A DNA stretch of 64,000 nucleotides from the NCBI RefSeq assembly GCF_002277815.1, contig NZ_NKJI01000013.1:1-64000 (forward strand), in the 5' to 3' direction. The stretch's first letter is position 1; every line of letters begins with the position of its first letter. Below are positions 33,299 to 42,694 of the stretch, piece after piece. Source of the stretch: Pseudomonas sp. ERMR1:02 (GTDB lineage Bacteria; Pseudomonadota; Gammaproteobacteria; Pseudomonadales; Pseudomonadaceae). A model generated the notes under the pieces. It was not told the DNA's origin. It made no database searches and saw only the letters and a program-made list of their open reading frames with translations. The translations under genes were made by a program, and so were the position numbers.

Positions 33299-34672
33299 TC
33301 AGGCCACCACTCGATAACACGGCACATACGCCGCGCCACCCGGCAGTTTCATCCGGTGTTGGGCGACGAAGGCCTTGAGCAGTTGATCCAGCGGTTGCAT
33401 GACCGCCGCATCGCCACGGATCTGGTAAGGCCCGTGCTGTTCGATCAGGCGGATGCCCTTGTCCTTGACGTTGCCGGCGACGATGCCGGAGAACGCGCGG
33501 CGCAGGTTGGCGGCCAATTCGTGGGGCGGCAGGTCGCGGCTCAGTTTCAGGTTGGCCATGTTTTCGTGGGTCGGGTCGAAAGGGCGCTGGAAGCCTTCGT
33601 CGATTTTCAGCAGCCAGTTGAAGTGGAACGCGTCGTTGCGCTCGCGGCGGAACTGTTTGACCGCCTTGAGGCCCACGGTCATTTGCCGTGCTACTTCCGC
33701 CGGATCGTCGATGATGATCTGGTAATGCTTCTTCGCCCCTTCACCCAGGGTGGCGCCGACGAAAGCGTCGAGTTGCTCCAGGTACGGCGCGGCATGTTTC
33801 GGGCCGGTGAGGACGACTGGGAAGGGCAGACCCTCGTTGTCCGGGTGCATCAGGATGCCGAGCAGGTACAGGAACTCTTCAGCCGTACCGGCGCCGCCCG
33901 GGAAGATGATGATGCCGTGGCCGACACGGACGAAGGCTTCCAGGCGTTTTTCGATGTCCGGCAGGATCACCAGTTCGTTGACGATCGGGTTCGGCGCCTC
34001 GGCGGCGATGATTCCCGGTTCAGTCAAACCGAGGTAACGGCCGCCATGGATACGCTGTTTGGCGTGGGCGATGGTGGCGCCTTTCATCGGGCCCTTCATC
34101 ACACCGGGGCCGCAACCGGTGCAGACGTCCAGGCTGCGCAGGCCCAGTTCGTGGCCGACTTTCTTGGTGTATTTGTATTCTTCGGTATTGATCGAGTGGC
34201 CGCCCCAGCACACCACGATCCTGGGCTCGACGCCGGGGCGCAGGGTGCGGGCGTTGCGCAGCAGGTGGAACACGTAATCGCTGATGCCCTGGGAAGTGCT
34301 CAAGTCGATGCGTTGGCTGTCGAGTTCGTTTTCGGTATAGACGATGTCGCGCAGGGCGCTGAACAGCATTTCACGGGTGCTGGCGATCATTTCGCCATCG
34401 ACGAAAGCGTCAGCCGGGGCGTTCAGCAGTTCCAGGCGTACGCCGCGGTCTTGTTGGTGAATGCGGATTTCGAAGTCCTTGTAGGCTTCGAGGATGGTCT
34501 TGGCGTTATCGACGTGGGCGCCGGTGTTGAGGATGGCCAGGGCGCATTGGCGGAAGATGTCGTAGGTGCTGCCGGATCCGGCTTCGCTCAGTTGCTGGAC
34601 TTCCCGTTGGGAGAGTGTTTCCAGGCTGCCTTTCGGGCTGACCGAAGCGTTGATTACTTGTCGTTGGGTCAT
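33299..34672 (-). CDS. ppnN: Nucleotide 5'-monophosphate nucleosidase PpnN (YgdH)
   Basis: The 457-residue protein has the N-terminal PpnN domain (SPKGSLETLSQREVQQLSEA) and the central LOG/TIGR00730-like domain with RSLDVCTGCGPGVMKGPMKG and the nucleotide-binding PGGAGTAEEFLYLLGIL. A C-terminal domain ends RMKLPGGAAYVPCYRVVA. PpnN hydrolyses purine and pyrimidine nucleoside monophosphates to base plus ribose 5-phosphate and in E. coli is activated by (p)ppGpp. The length fits E. coli YgdH (about 454). It is monocistronic, and upstream (minus strand) is a 213-bp spacer to the divergent DUF3087 gene. Confidence 0.93.
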   Translation of the reverse strand: MTQRQVINASVSPKGSLETLSQREVQQLSEAGSGSTYDIFRQCALAILNTGAHVDNAKTILEAYKDFEIRIHQQDRGVRLELLNAPADAFVDGEMIASTREMLFSALRDIVYTENELDSQRIDLSTSQGISDYVFHLLRNARTLRPGVEPRIVVCWGGHSINTEEYKYTKKVGHELGLRSLDVCTGCGPGVMKGPMKGATIAHAKQRIHGGRYLGLTEPGIIAAEAPNPIVNELVILPDIEKRLEAFVRVGHGIIIFPGGAGTAEEFLYLLGILMHPDNEGLPFPVVLTGPKHAAPYLEQLDAFVGATLGEGAKKHYQIIIDDPAEVARQMTVGLKAVKQFRRERNDAFHFNWLLKIDEGFQRPFDPTHENMANLKLSRDLPPHELAANLRRAFSGIVAGNVKDKGIRLIEQHGPYQIRGDAAVMQPLDQLLKAFVAQHRMKLPGGAAYVPCYRVVA

Positions 34673-34885
34673 TCAAAGATCCTTAAAACGATGTCATTCC
34701 ACAGTAACAACGAATGACATCCGAATAGTGTGTATCCAGGAAAGAAGATGGCACTAATTACGCGGTCTCGCCATGTCCCCATTTGACGATGAAAAGTTGA
34801 AAAGCAGCCCCAGCATAGCTAAATCCTTCGCAGAGGCGATAATGCCCGCACTCTTTTTACCAGCGATTGAAGGAAACCCGACGTA

Positions 34886-35413
34886 ATGTTCGAAATCCAG
34901 CCGATGAACGCCCAGACCTATCGGCAACAGACACGGCGCAGCACGCTGATGATTGCGCTGATTTTCCTGGCGCTGGCGATGGTGCTTTCCACCTCCGCGG
35001 TGGCGTTGTTCGGTGAGCCTGGCGCAGACAATTTGCGCTTCAACATCGGCGGCGTGTTTGCCGCGGTACTGGTGATGGCGGCGCTGATGCGCAAGCTGTT
35101 CTGGACGCAGGCGTGGATGGCGCCGGCGGTCTATAGCTGGCAGCTCAAGCGCAGCCTGATGAGCGTCACCAACGTCATGCACCACGTCACCGCCGCCGTA
35201 GAAGCGGGCGATCCGAGCGCCATGAAGCTGTTGCGCTTCTATCACCTGGGGTTGAGCCAAATGCACCAATTGGACGGGAACTCCAGCGACCACGGGCAAT
35301 TACGCCGGGAAATGGAGCAACACGAGGTGCGGATGCAAGCGCTGGGCATCGACACCGAGCAGACGCGACTGGATCCGGCGTGGCTGGAAGCGGTGAAGCA
35401 AACGCGGACCTGA
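34886..35413 (+). CDS. DUF3087 family membrane protein
   Basis: The 175-residue protein has two membrane helices (residues about 19-42 and 54-72) and a soluble C-terminal helical domain containing FYHLGLSQMHQLDGNS, a DUF3087 hallmark. Function unknown; inner-membrane location is expected. ATG 34886 is the only good start. It is convergent with the LysR gene, 6 bp between stops. Confidence 0.85.
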   Translation: MFEIQPMNAQTYRQQTRRSTLMIALIFLALAMVLSTSAVALFGEPGADNLRFNIGGVFAAVLVMAALMRKLFWTQAWMAPAVYSWQLKRSLMSVTNVMHHVTAAVEAGDPSAMKLLRFYHLGLSQMHQLDGNSSDHGQLRREMEQHEVRMQALGIDTEQTRLDPAWLEAVKQTRT

Positions 35414-35419
35414 GCCGTC

Positions 35420-36373
35420 TCAAACCCGCAGTCGTAGCGTCTCGAAGAGTTTCCTGTCTTCCTTTTTCGCCGAACGGGCATGGCGTCGAATGACCTGCAA
35501 CAGGCAATCGGTGAAGCAAAGCGCCGCGTTGCTCAGGGCACCATTGCGGCGTGTCACGATGCTCAGCTGCCGGGAATCGAATTGTTCGGTCAGGTCCAAG
35601 GAAACCACGCGGCCGAGGAAGGGCGGGGCAATGCTGACGATGGAAGGCCCCCAGGTGCACATGTCAGCGCGCTCGACCATCATCTGCAAAATAGCCAGTG
35701 AGTGAGCCCGCACGATTCGGTTCTCATCGATCTGCGCGCCGTGTTTCCAGAACAGCTCCTGCATCAAGCCATCGTGGCCGTCCGGCGCATAGTTCAGGGT
35801 CCAGTTCTGCTCAAGCAGTTCATGGATCGAGCGCGCATGCTGTTGCGCATGGCCCTCGCGGACCAGCACCGAGGTCTGGTAATCGAGCAAGGTTTCGCAG
35901 GCAAATTCCTGGGTCGACTGCGCCGGATGCAGTTGGCCGATCGCGAAATCCATGCTGCCGTCGCGCAACAACGGTTGAGCCACGGCCATCAGGCTTTCGT
36001 AAAGCTCCAGTCTGATTTGCGGCATCCGTTCGCGAAACGCCAACACCACTTCGGGCAGGAAGGTCAGGGCGATCCACGGCGTAATCCCGACACACAGCCG
36101 GCCTTGAGCCTTGCCGCGCATGTGATCGAGTTCGGTCTGAGCATGTTCGAGTTGCTTGATCACCAGCCGGGCGTGGGTCAGCAAGACTTTTCCGTATTCA
36201 GTGAAACTCAGGCCGCTGGGCGTGCGGGTGAACAACGGCAACTGCTGACTGGTTTCCAGCTCCCGCAACGCCTTGGTCACCGCCGCCTGGGAAATCTCCA
36301 GTGAACGGGCGGCGGCGCGGATGCTGCCCGTCTCGGCGCTGGCAATCAGTGCTTGTAATTGATGCAGTTTCAT
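35420..36373 (-). CDS. LysR-type transcriptional regulator
   Basis: The 317-residue protein begins MKLHQLQALIASAETGSIRA and has a winged helix-turn-helix (AARSLEISQAAVTKALRELE, residues about 17-40) and an effector-binding domain from about residue 90 (GRLCVGITPWIALTFLPEVV). ATG 36373 is chosen because it gives the standard LysR N-terminus; the frame extends to 36415 without motif. It is divergent from the amidohydrolase/ABC operon, and a palindromic operator-like site lies 15 bp upstream of its start, so it most likely controls that operon and itself. Confidence 0.9.
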   Translation of the reverse strand: MKLHQLQALIASAETGSIRAAARSLEISQAAVTKALRELETSQQLPLFTRTPSGLSFTEYGKVLLTHARLVIKQLEHAQTELDHMRGKAQGRLCVGITPWIALTFLPEVVLAFRERMPQIRLELYESLMAVAQPLLRDGSMDFAIGQLHPAQSTQEFACETLLDYQTSVLVREGHAQQHARSIHELLEQNWTLNYAPDGHDGLMQELFWKHGAQIDENRIVRAHSLAILQMMVERADMCTWGPSIVSIAPPFLGRVVSLDLTEQFDSRQLSIVTRRNGALSNAALCFTDCLLQVIRRHARSAKKEDRKLFETLRLRV

Positions 36374-36387
36374 CTGCTTACCCTTCA

Positions 36388-36404
36388 GACAACCATTGGT
36401 TGTC
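36388..36404. promoter_or_regulatory. LysR-type operator candidate in the divergent promoter
   Basis: GACAACCA-T-TGGTTGTC is a perfect 8-bp inverted repeat with a one-base centre, containing a T-N11-A pattern typical of LysR boxes. A second overlapping inverted pair GGTT-N8-AACC extends to about 36414. It lies between the LysR start (36373) and the amidohydrolase start (36506). Confidence 0.65.
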
Positions 36405-36505
36405 ATCATAACCAAACTGGGGCTCCCCAGCCCATGCTTGCGTTACCTAAGATCGGTCCCACAGTGCTGTCGCAAGCGCTGCGTCCCTATCGAAGGAGAA
36501 CAACA

Positions 36506-37675
36506 ATGGATGCCAGCCACGTGCTGCCAGGTATTGCAGCGATACAAGATGAAATGATCGCGTTACGTCAGCGTATTCACGCGCATCCCGAGTTGGGTTT
36601 CGAAGAGTTCGTCACCAGTCAGCGGGTTGCCGAGTGTCTGCTGCAGTGGGGTTATGAGGTCAGCACCGGCGTGGGCAAGACGGGGGTGGTCGCCACTCTG
36701 AAGAATGGCGAGGGTCGGTCTATCGGCTTGCGTGCAGACATGGATGCGCTGCCGATTCAGGAATCCACCGAATTGCCTTACGCCAGCCGGATCGACGGGG
36801 TCATGCATGCCTGCGGCCACGACGGTCACACGGCAACCTTGCTGACGGCCGCCAGGCATCTGGCCCACACCCGGGCGTTCAACGGTACGCTTGCGCTGAT
36901 TTTCCAACCGGCTGAAGAAGGTTTGGGCGGCGCCCGTAAAATGCTGGAGGAAGGACTGCTCGAACGCTTTCCCTGCGATGCGATTTTCGCCATGCACAAC
37001 GTTCCGGGTTATCCCGTCGGACATCTGGGCTTCTACAGCGGGCCGTTCATGGCGTCGGCCGACACGGTGAACATCAAGGTCATCGGCAAGGGAGGGCATG
37101 GCGCAGTGCCGCACAAGGCTATTGACCCGGTGGTGGTGTGCGCTTCGATCGTGATCGCCCTGCAAAGCATCGTCTCGCGCAACGTCAGCCCGCAGGACAT
37201 GGCGATTATCACCGTGGGCTCCATTCATGCCGGTAGCGCCTCGAATGTCATTGCATCCAGCGCCGACATGAGCCTGAGCGTGCGTGCACTGACGCCTGAG
37301 GTTCGCCGGTTGCTGGAAGTCCGGATTACCGAACTGGTAAACGCCCAAGCCGCGAGTTTTGGTGCCCAGGCACAGATTGATTATCAGCATTGTCATCCGG
37401 TGTTGATCAATGACCCCGAGTCGACCGCGTTCGCCCGGGAAGTCGCCCGGGATTGGTTGGGAGAGGACCGGTTGATTGATGACTTGCGCCCCTTCACCGC
37501 GAGTGAGGACTTCGCCTTCATCCTTGAGAAATGCCCCGGCAGCTATCTGGTGATCGGCAATGGCGACGGCGATACCGGTTGCCAGCTGCACAACCCCGGC
37601 TACGACTTCAATGATGCTTGCCTGCCGATCGGGGCGAGTTACTGGGTCAAGCTGGTGGAAAGTTTTCTGCGTTGA
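36506..37675 (+). CDS. M20-family amidohydrolase (hippurate hydrolase/N-acyl-amino-acid deacylase type)
   Basis: The 389-residue cytosolic metallopeptidase has metal-ligand motifs of the M20D subfamily: LRADMDALPIQE, HACGHDGHTATLL, LIFQPAEEGLGGARKML (catalytic Glu pair), AIFAMHNVPGYPVG, and FTASEDFAFILEKCPGSYLV. A lid domain follows (GKGGHGAVPHKAIDPVVVCA). It removes the acyl group from N-acyl amino acids. ATG 36506 has AGGAG at 36494-36498. It is the first gene of an operon with a polar amino-acid ABC importer, so the importer probably brings in the N-acyl amino acid or takes up its product (inference). Confidence 0.92.
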   Translation: MDASHVLPGIAAIQDEMIALRQRIHAHPELGFEEFVTSQRVAECLLQWGYEVSTGVGKTGVVATLKNGEGRSIGLRADMDALPIQESTELPYASRIDGVMHACGHDGHTATLLTAARHLAHTRAFNGTLALIFQPAEEGLGGARKMLEEGLLERFPCDAIFAMHNVPGYPVGHLGFYSGPFMASADTVNIKVIGKGGHGAVPHKAIDPVVVCASIVIALQSIVSRNVSPQDMAIITVGSIHAGSASNVIASSADMSLSVRALTPEVRRLLEVRITELVNAQAASFGAQAQIDYQHCHPVLINDPESTAFAREVARDWLGEDRLIDDLRPFTASEDFAFILEKCPGSYLVIGNGDGDTGCQLHNPGYDFNDACLPIGASYWVKLVESFLR

Positions 37676-37736
37676 GACGCCGCAATGTCGAGCGTCAATC
37701 TGTACAAAAATCGTCTGCGACCTGGAGAGGAAAATA

Positions 37737-38525
37737 ATGAACAAGATAATTGCGGCGGTTTCACTGGTGTTCCTGACGGCATCGGGCATCGCTGGAGCGG
37801 CCGACTGGTCCGGTAAGGTCTTGAGGTTGGGTGTAGACCCCACCTATCCACCTCTGGAATACAAAAACCAGGACGGCACGCTGACCGGCTTCGGGGTCGA
37901 CATCGCCGAGGCACTCTGCGCCGAGTTGCACGCCCGCTGCGTTTGGGTCGAAAGCAGCTGGGACGGAATGATCCCGGCGCTGCTGGCACGCAAGTTCGAC
38001 GCCGTGGCGTCGTCGATGACCGTCACGCCCAAGCGCCAGGAGCAGATTGCCTTCACCGACAAGGTGTCCAACGCCCCGGCACGTCTGGTCGTCAAGCGTG
38101 GGTCGGGTCTGCAGCCGACCCTTGAATCACTCAAAGGCAAACGCGTTGGCGTGGAACAGGGTTCGACGCAGGAGGCCTATGCCAAAGCGGTGTGGGGCTC
38201 CAAAGGCGTGGACATTCTGTCCTACCAGAATCAGGACCAGGTGTACGCCGACCTGGTGGTGGGGCGACTTGATGCCTCCGTGCAGGGCTCCATCCAGGCC
38301 AGTTACGGGTTCCTGAACACGGCACAGGGCAAGGATTATGAGTTCGCGGGCGCGACCCTGGATGATCCGCAGTTTTTCGGCGTGGGTGATGGCATTGGCT
38401 TGCGCAAAAAAGATGTCGAGTTGCGCGAGGACTTGAACAAAGCCCTGGCGACGATTCTCGCCAATGGCACTTACGAGCGGATCAACAAAAAGTACTTCGA
38501 TTTCGACGTCTACGGCGCGAAATAA
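37737..38525 (+). CDS. Polar amino-acid ABC transporter substrate-binding protein
   Basis: The 262-residue periplasmic protein has the signal peptide MNKIIAAVSLVFLTASGIAG and a family-3 binding fold: LRLGVDPTYPPLEYKNQDGT, GFGVDIAEALCAELHARCVW, MIPALLARKFDAVASSMTVT, RVGVEQGSTQEAYAKAVWG. The usual length is about 260. ATG 37737 follows GGAGAGG (37724-37730). It lies 61 bp after the amidohydrolase and is separated from the permease genes by a REPIN, which may lower expression of the downstream permeases relative to the binding protein. Confidence 0.92.
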   Translation: MNKIIAAVSLVFLTASGIAGAADWSGKVLRLGVDPTYPPLEYKNQDGTLTGFGVDIAEALCAELHARCVWVESSWDGMIPALLARKFDAVASSMTVTPKRQEQIAFTDKVSNAPARLVVKRGSGLQPTLESLKGKRVGVEQGSTQEAYAKAVWGSKGVDILSYQNQDQVYADLVVGRLDASVQGSIQASYGFLNTAQGKDYEFAGATLDDPQFFGVGDGIGLRKKDVELREDLNKALATILANGTYERINKKYFDFDVYGAK

Positions 38526-38539
38526 CACCCCCCTGCTTC

Positions 38540-38643
38540 CTGTAGGAGCGAAGCTTGCTCGCGAAGGTCGTGAACGATAACGCGTAAAAACCAGATGCTC
38601 CGCGGCGCCCATTGGTTTTTCGCGAGCAAGCTTCGCTCCTACA
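38540..38643. repeat. REPIN (GTAGGAGCGAAGCTTGCTCGCG type) inside the ABC importer operon
   Basis: CTGTAGGAGCGAAGCTTGCT is inverted relative to GAGCAAGCTTCGCTCCTACA, with the spacer word GTGAACGATAACGCGT. It lies between the binding-protein gene and the first permease gene. Confidence 0.88.
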
Positions 38644-38698
38644 GTTTACCGATCTGCATCCCCCCTTCACCTCACCCAATAAGAACAAGGAGAGTGAA

Positions 38699-39388
38699 AT
38701 GCTTCTGGAAGGCTTTGGCCCGCAAATTTTGCTGGGCACACTGGCCACAATCAAACTGGCGCTCTGGTCGTTGCTGATCGCTGTTCTGGCAGGACTGATC
38801 GGCGCCAGTTCCAAGCTGTCCTCCAACCGCGTGTTGCGGACGATGGCCACGGCTTACACCACCATTATTCGCAGCATGCCGGACCTGGTGATCATGCTGC
38901 TGCTGTTCTTCAGCCTGCAGATGTTGCTCAACCGCGTGACCGACTGGCTGGGCATCGGGCAAATCGATATCGACCCGTTACTGGCCGGTGTGGTGACGCT
39001 GGCGTTCATTTACGGGGCCTATTTTACCGAGACATTCCGCGGGGCCTTCCAGGCAGTCCCTGCAGGTCAGGTCGAGGCGGCGAGGGCCTATGGCATGACC
39101 CGCGGGCAAACCTTTCGCAAAGTCCTCTTCCCGCAAATGTTGCGTCATGCGCTGCCGGGCATCGGCAACAACTGGCAGGTGTTGATCAAGTCCACAGCGC
39201 TGGTCTCGATCATCGGCCTGACCGATGTGGTCAAGGCCACGCAGGACGCGGGCAAGGGCTCGATGCAGTTCTTTTACTTCACGCTGGTCGGCGGCCTGAT
39301 CTACCTGGCGATTACCACTGTGTCCAACGTCGTATTGATGTGGCTTGCGCACCGCTACTCGGTCGGTGTCAGGAAGGCGGCGCTATGA
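38699..39388 (+). CDS. Amino-acid ABC transporter permease (HisQ-like)
   Basis: The 229-residue inner-membrane protein has five predicted helices, the N-terminal LLGTLATIKLALWSLLIAVL, and the ATPase-contact EAA loop EAARAYGMTRGQTFRKVLFP. It forms the translocation pore with the next gene product. ATG 38699 follows AAGGAGAG (38687-38694). Its stop overlaps the next ATG (ATGA). Confidence 0.92.
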   Translation: MLLEGFGPQILLGTLATIKLALWSLLIAVLAGLIGASSKLSSNRVLRTMATAYTTIIRSMPDLVIMLLLFFSLQMLLNRVTDWLGIGQIDIDPLLAGVVTLAFIYGAYFTETFRGAFQAVPAGQVEAARAYGMTRGQTFRKVLFPQMLRHALPGIGNNWQVLIKSTALVSIIGLTDVVKATQDAGKGSMQFFYFTLVGGLIYLAITTVSNVVLMWLAHRYSVGVRKAAL

Positions 39389-40098
39389 CCAGCATTATCG
39401 AGGACTACTGGCAGGCTTACCTGTGGAGTGACGGGCCACATTTTTCCGGGTTGGCGGTGACGTTGTGGCTGCTGATTCTTTCGGTGGTGATCGGCTTTCT
39501 GCTCGCAGTGCCGCTGTCGATTGCCCGGGTCAGTCGCAATCCGCTGATTCGATTGCCGGTCTGGTTTTACACCTACGTGTTTCGCGGCACGCCTTTGTAC
39601 ATCCAGTTGCTGTTCTTCTACACCGGCGTCTACAGTTTGCATGTGGTTCGGTCACAGGACTTTCTCAACGCGTTTTTCCGTGACGGGTTCAACTGCACGG
39701 TGCTGGCGTTCGGGCTCAACACCTGTGCCTACATGACCGAAATCTTTGCCGGCGCCATCCGGGCGACACCCCATGGCGAAATCGAGGCCGCCAAAGCCTA
39801 CGGGATGGGCCGTTTTAGCCTCTATCGCCGAATCGTCTTGCCGTCGGCGTTGCGTCGGGCCCTGCCGTTTTTCAGTAATGAAGTGATTTTGATGCTGCAT
39901 TCCACTTCGGTGGCCTTTACCGCCACGGTCCCCGATTTGCTGAAGATTGCACGGGACGTCAATTCGGCGACCTACGCGTCCTTCAGCGCATTCGGGATCG
40001 CCGGGGTGTTGTATGCCGGCAGCGCCTTTTTACTGATCTGGCTGTTTCGCCGTGGCGAACTGCATTGGCTGGCCTACCTCAAACCCCGCACGCATTGA
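39385..40098 (+). CDS. Amino-acid ABC transporter permease (HisM-like)
   Basis: The 237-residue second permease has the HisM motifs FRGTPLYIQLLFFYTG and the EAA loop EAAKAYGMGRFSLYRRIVLP. It is translationally coupled to the upstream permease by a 4-base overlap. Together they make the heterodimeric pore of the importer. Confidence 0.92.
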   Translation: MTSIIEDYWQAYLWSDGPHFSGLAVTLWLLILSVVIGFLLAVPLSIARVSRNPLIRLPVWFYTYVFRGTPLYIQLLFFYTGVYSLHVVRSQDFLNAFFRDGFNCTVLAFGLNTCAYMTEIFAGAIRATPHGEIEAAKAYGMGRFSLYRRIVLPSALRRALPFFSNEVILMLHSTSVAFTATVPDLLKIARDVNSATYASFSAFGIAGVLYAGSAFLLIWLFRRGELHWLAYLKPRTH

Positions 40099-40117
40099 CC
40101 CCACCGGACTTGCTCGA

Positions 40118-40885
40118 ATGTATAAATTGATCGTTGAAGATGTACACAAGAACTATGGCAGCCATGAAGTCTTGAAAGGTGTATCGCTCAAGGCTCGCGC
40201 CGGTGATGTGATCAGCATTATCGGATCCTCGGGGTCAGGGAAAAGTACCTTCCTGCGCTGCATCAACTATCTCGAACAGCCATCGGCCGGGCGCATTGTC
40301 GTCAATGCCGAAGAACTGCTGACACGCCGCAATTCACGCGGCGAACTGTGTGTGGCCGATCCCGGGCAATTACGGGTCATGCGCAGCAAGCTGTCGATGG
40401 TGTTCCAGCACTTCAATCTGTGGAGTCACATGACGGTGCTGGAAAACATCATCGAGTGCCCAATGAGTGTGCTTGGAATCAGTCGGGCGCAGGCTACGGA
40501 GCGGGCCCGTCATTACCTTGCCAAGGTTGGTCTGCCAGCCAAGGTCGAAGGGCAATACCCGGTCCATTTGTCCGGCGGCCAGCAACAACGGGTGGCCATC
40601 GCGCGGGCGCTGGCCATGGAGCCGCAGGTGATGCTGTTCGACGAACCGACCTCCGCGCTCGACCCGGAGCTGGTCGGCGAGGTGCTCAAAGTCATGCAGC
40701 AACTGGCCGAGGAGGGCAGGACCATGGTGGTGGTCACCCACGAAATGGCGTTTGCCCGGCAGGTGTCGAACCACGTCATCTTTTTGCATCAGGGCCGGGT
40801 GGAAGAACAGGGGGGGCCGGCCAGCGTGCTGGAAAGTCCGCGTAGCGAGCGGTTGCAGCAGTTTCTGGCGGGGAGCCTCAAATAA
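40118..40885 (+). CDS. Amino-acid ABC transporter ATP-binding protein (HisP-like)
   Basis: The 255-residue ATPase has Walker A GSSGSGKST (36-44), Q-loop FQHFNLWSHMTVLENI, signature LSGGQQQRVAIARAL, Walker B VMLFDEPTSALDPEL and the switch His in VVTHEMAFARQVSNHVIFLH. ATG 40118 is 19 bp after the permease stop. It completes the importer (binding protein, two permeases, ATPase) of the amidohydrolase operon. Confidence 0.94.
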   Translation: MYKLIVEDVHKNYGSHEVLKGVSLKARAGDVISIIGSSGSGKSTFLRCINYLEQPSAGRIVVNAEELLTRRNSRGELCVADPGQLRVMRSKLSMVFQHFNLWSHMTVLENIIECPMSVLGISRAQATERARHYLAKVGLPAKVEGQYPVHLSGGQQQRVAIARALAMEPQVMLFDEPTSALDPELVGEVLKVMQQLAEEGRTMVVVTHEMAFARQVSNHVIFLHQGRVEEQGGPASVLESPRSERLQQFLAGSLK

Positions 40886-41008
40886 CGCAAAGCACTGGCC
40901 CGGTTGACGGTACGACCTTATGATTACTTATTGCGAAAATCACCCATTCGGGTGGTTAAAGTGGCGAGCGGGACAGTTCGCCCTGTCATAAGAATCTCAG
41001 GGAGCGTC

Positions 41009-42553
41009 ATGGGGCATTACGACCGTATCGAAAAAAACCGGCCAGCCATCGCCAGGCTCAAGGTGCGCGCGGCAGTGACGCTGCTGGTTGCCGTGTGCCT
41101 GTCGATGGCGGTGATCGTCACCTGGGAAGTCTGGAGTTCGCGTCAGTACCATCTGCATGACAAGGAAGTGGCGATGTCCAACCTTGCGCAGACCCTGGCT
41201 TCGCAGGCGCAGGCGTCGATCAAGCAGGCGGATACGCTGCTGTTTGGCCTGGTCGATCGCCTGGAAAACGACGGCGTTGCAGACGGCCGGCTCAATCGCT
41301 TGCAGCGCTTGCTCGGCGCCCAGCGTAGTGAGCTGAGCCAGATCCATGGCCTGTTCGTGTATGACGAAAAAGGGCAGTGGATCGCCAACTCCAATGGCGC
41401 CGAAGTAGGCGTCGCCAACAATTCCGACCGCGAATACTTCATCTTCCACCGCGATCATCCTGATCGCGGGCCGCACATCGGTCCGTCGATCAAGAGTCGT
41501 TCCAGCGGCGAATGGATCATGACCGTGTCGCGGCGAGTCAATTACCCCGATGGCCGTTTTGCCGGCGTGGCGCTGGCGACAATCTATCTCTCGCACTTCC
41601 TGCAGTTGTACGACAGCATCGACATGGGCAGTAATGGTGTAATCAACCTGATCGCCGACAATGCCAGCATTGTTGTGCGGCGCCCGTTCAATGAAGCGGA
41701 CATCGGCGCCAGTCTGCTCAAGAGCCCGCTGTTTACCCAGTTGCTGCCCAAAGCCAGCGCGGGCACGGCCACCATCCGGTCGATGATCGATGGCGTCGAG
41801 CGGGTGGTGGGTTATCGCCGGGTCGAGGGCTATCCGCTGATTGTCTTTGCCGCGTTGAACAAGGACGAAGTGCTGGCTGGCTGGCGCAAGGAGTCGATGC
41901 TCAGTGCGTTTATCGTTGCGTTGTTGCTCGGGATCCTGGGCGTGCTCGGTTATCGCCTGATCAAGTTGATGAAGCAGCAGAACCGCATCCAGGTCGAGTT
42001 GCTCGGGTCCCAGGAAAGGCTTCTTGAACTTAATCGCAACCTGGAGCTACTGGCGCTGGAAGACGCGCTGACCGGGCTGGCCAATCGTCGCCAGTTCGAT
42101 CTGTTCATCCACGCGGAAATGGGTCGCGCCCGGCGCAACCAGACCGGTCTCGCACTGTTGATGATCGATGTCGATCATTTCAAGGCGTTCAACGATCAGT
42201 ACGGCCATCTGGCCGGCGATCAGTGCCTGCGCAGTCTCGCGGCCATCATCACCGACTACATCAAACGTCCCGGTGACCTGGCCGCGCGCTTTGGTGGCGA
42301 GGAGTTTTCCGTGGTGCTGCCCGGCACCGACTATGTGGGGGCGTTTCTGGTGGCGGAGAACATACGTCGCGCGGTGCAGGCGGCGGGCCTTGCGCACAGT
42401 GAAAGTCCAGCAGGTACGATCACGGTCAGCGTGGGCGTGTGCGGTTACGATCCGGCGTCACAAACCCGCACCGAGGATTTGATTGGTGCTGTCGACAAGG
42501 CGTTGTACGTGGCCAAGGCCAGCGGCCGCAACATGAGTGTGATTGCCAATTGA
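41009..42553 (+). CDS. Diguanylate cyclase with Cache-type periplasmic sensor
   Basis: The 514-residue membrane protein has helix 1 (residues about 20-40), a periplasmic double-Cache sensor (residues about 45-285, with NNSDREYFIFHRDHPDRGPH), helix 2 (about 288-310), and a GGEEF domain. The active site is intact (GGEEF 429-433), with a complete allosteric I-site Arg420-P-G-Asp423 five residues upstream. It should make cyclic di-GMP from two GTP in response to a periplasmic ligand and be inhibited by its product. ATG 41009 follows GGGAG. A single gene; the ligand could be an amino or organic acid handled by the upstream importer (inference). Confidence 0.92.
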   Translation: MGHYDRIEKNRPAIARLKVRAAVTLLVAVCLSMAVIVTWEVWSSRQYHLHDKEVAMSNLAQTLASQAQASIKQADTLLFGLVDRLENDGVADGRLNRLQRLLGAQRSELSQIHGLFVYDEKGQWIANSNGAEVGVANNSDREYFIFHRDHPDRGPHIGPSIKSRSSGEWIMTVSRRVNYPDGRFAGVALATIYLSHFLQLYDSIDMGSNGVINLIADNASIVVRRPFNEADIGASLLKSPLFTQLLPKASAGTATIRSMIDGVERVVGYRRVEGYPLIVFAALNKDEVLAGWRKESMLSAFIVALLLGILGVLGYRLIKLMKQQNRIQVELLGSQERLLELNRNLELLALEDALTGLANRRQFDLFIHAEMGRARRNQTGLALLMIDVDHFKAFNDQYGHLAGDQCLRSLAAIITDYIKRPGDLAARFGGEEFSVVLPGTDYVGAFLVAENIRRAVQAAGLAHSESPAGTITVSVGVCGYDPASQTRTEDLIGAVDKALYVAKASGRNMSVIAN

Positions 42554-42597
42554 GAGCATGTTTTCAATCCTCAAACGACTACGAAGGTGTCACCTCC

Positions 42598-42681
42598 TGT
42601 AGGAGCTGGCTTGCCAGCGAAAATGACCTGCCTTGTACCGGGTTCGCGGACGCCTTCGCCAGCAAGCCGGCTCCTACAAGG
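42598..42681. repeat. REP pair (GTAGGAGCTGGCTTGCCAGC type)
   Basis: TGTAGGAGCTGGCTTGCCAG is inverted relative to CAGCAAGCCGGCTCCTACAA, a subtype shared only with 15888-16004 in this window. It lies between convergent genes. Confidence 0.85.
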
Positions 42682-42694
42682 TTGGCGCAGTCAA

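Noticed and set aside
33293..34717. 474-codon plus-strand frame antisense to ppnN
   Set aside because: It is the complement of a highly conserved gene in GC-rich DNA; no motifs.
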